A DNA stretch of 36,556 nt, taken from NCBI GenBank assembly GCA_017610445.1, contig JAFCCB010000011.1, forward strand, positions 1-36,556, written 5' to 3'. This stretch comes from Candidatus Dojkabacteria bacterium. Lineage in GTDB: Archaea; Nanobdellota; Nanobdellia; Pacearchaeales; GW2011-AR1. A program made the translations under genes and the position numbers. The notes beneath the pieces are model-generated. The model made no database searches, was not told the DNA's origin, and worked only from the letters and a program-made list of their open reading frames with translations. Shown one piece after another: positions 36,041 through 36,556 of the stretch; position 1 is the stretch's first letter, and every line of letters begins with the position of its first letter.

Positions 36041-36433
36041 ATGCCAATATGCGGATTTAATGAAAAAATGCTTGAAGGTCTGAGGGCTCTTACTGAAGGT
36101 TTAGTTGAGCATGGATTAGAATATCGTTGCAAAAAGAATAAAGAAACAATTGAACAAGGAATAAAAAGAGAAATTTCTGACATGACTCGGCTTCTTTCTG
36201 AAACTCATAGAATAGATGATTCTGCCAAAAGAATGCTTACAAAAGGAATTGCGAAGTATGCTCAAGGTTTTTATATGCACATGAGGAAGAGAGGGATTGA
36301 TGATTATAAGGCGGACGTTGGTAAGATTATGAATTATTTTAAATTTATGGATTCTAAGTATTACGATGAATTAGAAGGTAGACCAGAAGATATGAGAGAT
36401 TTAGCTAAATTTTTAGATAAGAAAGAGATTTAA
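36041..36433 (+). CDS. Hypothetical protein
   Basis: 130-aa ORF preceded by AGGAGA SD-like sequence. Confidence 0.6.
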   Translation: MPICGFNEKMLEGLRALTEGLVEHGLEYRCKKNKETIEQGIKREISDMTRLLSETHRIDDSAKRMLTKGIAKYAQGFYMHMRKRGIDDYKADVGKIMNYFKFMDSKYYDELEGRPEDMRDLAKFLDKKEI

Positions 36434-36556
36434 AGTCTTTTCTTATGAACAGCTAAATATCTCCTTAAAAAATATCTGACAAAATTTTCTTCATCTTTTT
36501 GAAGTGCTCTATAATAAGATTTTCTTTTTTTATACTCTATAATCAACATTGGATAG
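36430..36556 (-). CDS. Partial CDS, C-terminal part of a possible Fic/DOC-family protein, running off the window
   Basis: Manual translation YPMLIIEYKKRKSYYRALQKDEENFVRYFLRRYLAVHKKRL*; resembles Fic-family C-termini from memory. Confidence 0.5.
   Translation of the reverse strand, partial: YPMLIIEYKKRKSYYRALQKDEENFVRYFLRRYLAVHKKRL

Noticed and set aside
1-36556. CRISPR array
   Set aside because: No regularly spaced direct repeats with unique spacers; the pilin repeats are contiguous 54-nt units and in frame.
1-36556. Integron integrase or transposase gene in the window
   Set aside because: No tyrosine recombinase or transposase-like translation in the ORF track, so the cassette interpretation rests only on site architecture.

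Overview
AT-rich archaeal chromosomal window with a DPANN-like gene repertoire (taxonomy is inference). Main contents: (i) an accessory zone at about 1-5.5 kb, with outliers near 24 kb and 26 kb, of small mostly minus-strand ORFs. They are separated by imperfect palindromes with outer TAAC...GTTA boxes and inner (G)CTTAA/TTAAG(C) boxes, resembling integron attC sites. No integrase is visible, so this is a candidate archaeal gene-cassette array (CALIN-like). (ii) A minus-strand type IV pilus/Tad-like operon (about 5.5-12.6 kb). It has two T2SSF-type membrane proteins, a secretion ATPase split by a 483-aa LAGLIDADG intein, and two pilin-like genes whose 5' ends carry in-phase 54-nt tandem repeats of the prepilin-leader motif. 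Upstream lie a LamG/PKD surface protein and three more pilin-like proteins. (iii) tRNA-Leu(UAA) abutted by an exact 100-bp tandem duplication. (iv) Housekeeping genes: argS, a MiaB/MtaB-type methylthiotransferase, ileS, a DEAD-box helicase, TrmB and Lrp regulators. (v) Two wHTH-MNT/HEPN modules, one of which sits at the 5' end of ileS, flanked by a 45-bp exact duplication of the ileS start region. All calls come from reading the sequence and the supplied translations; no database search was run.
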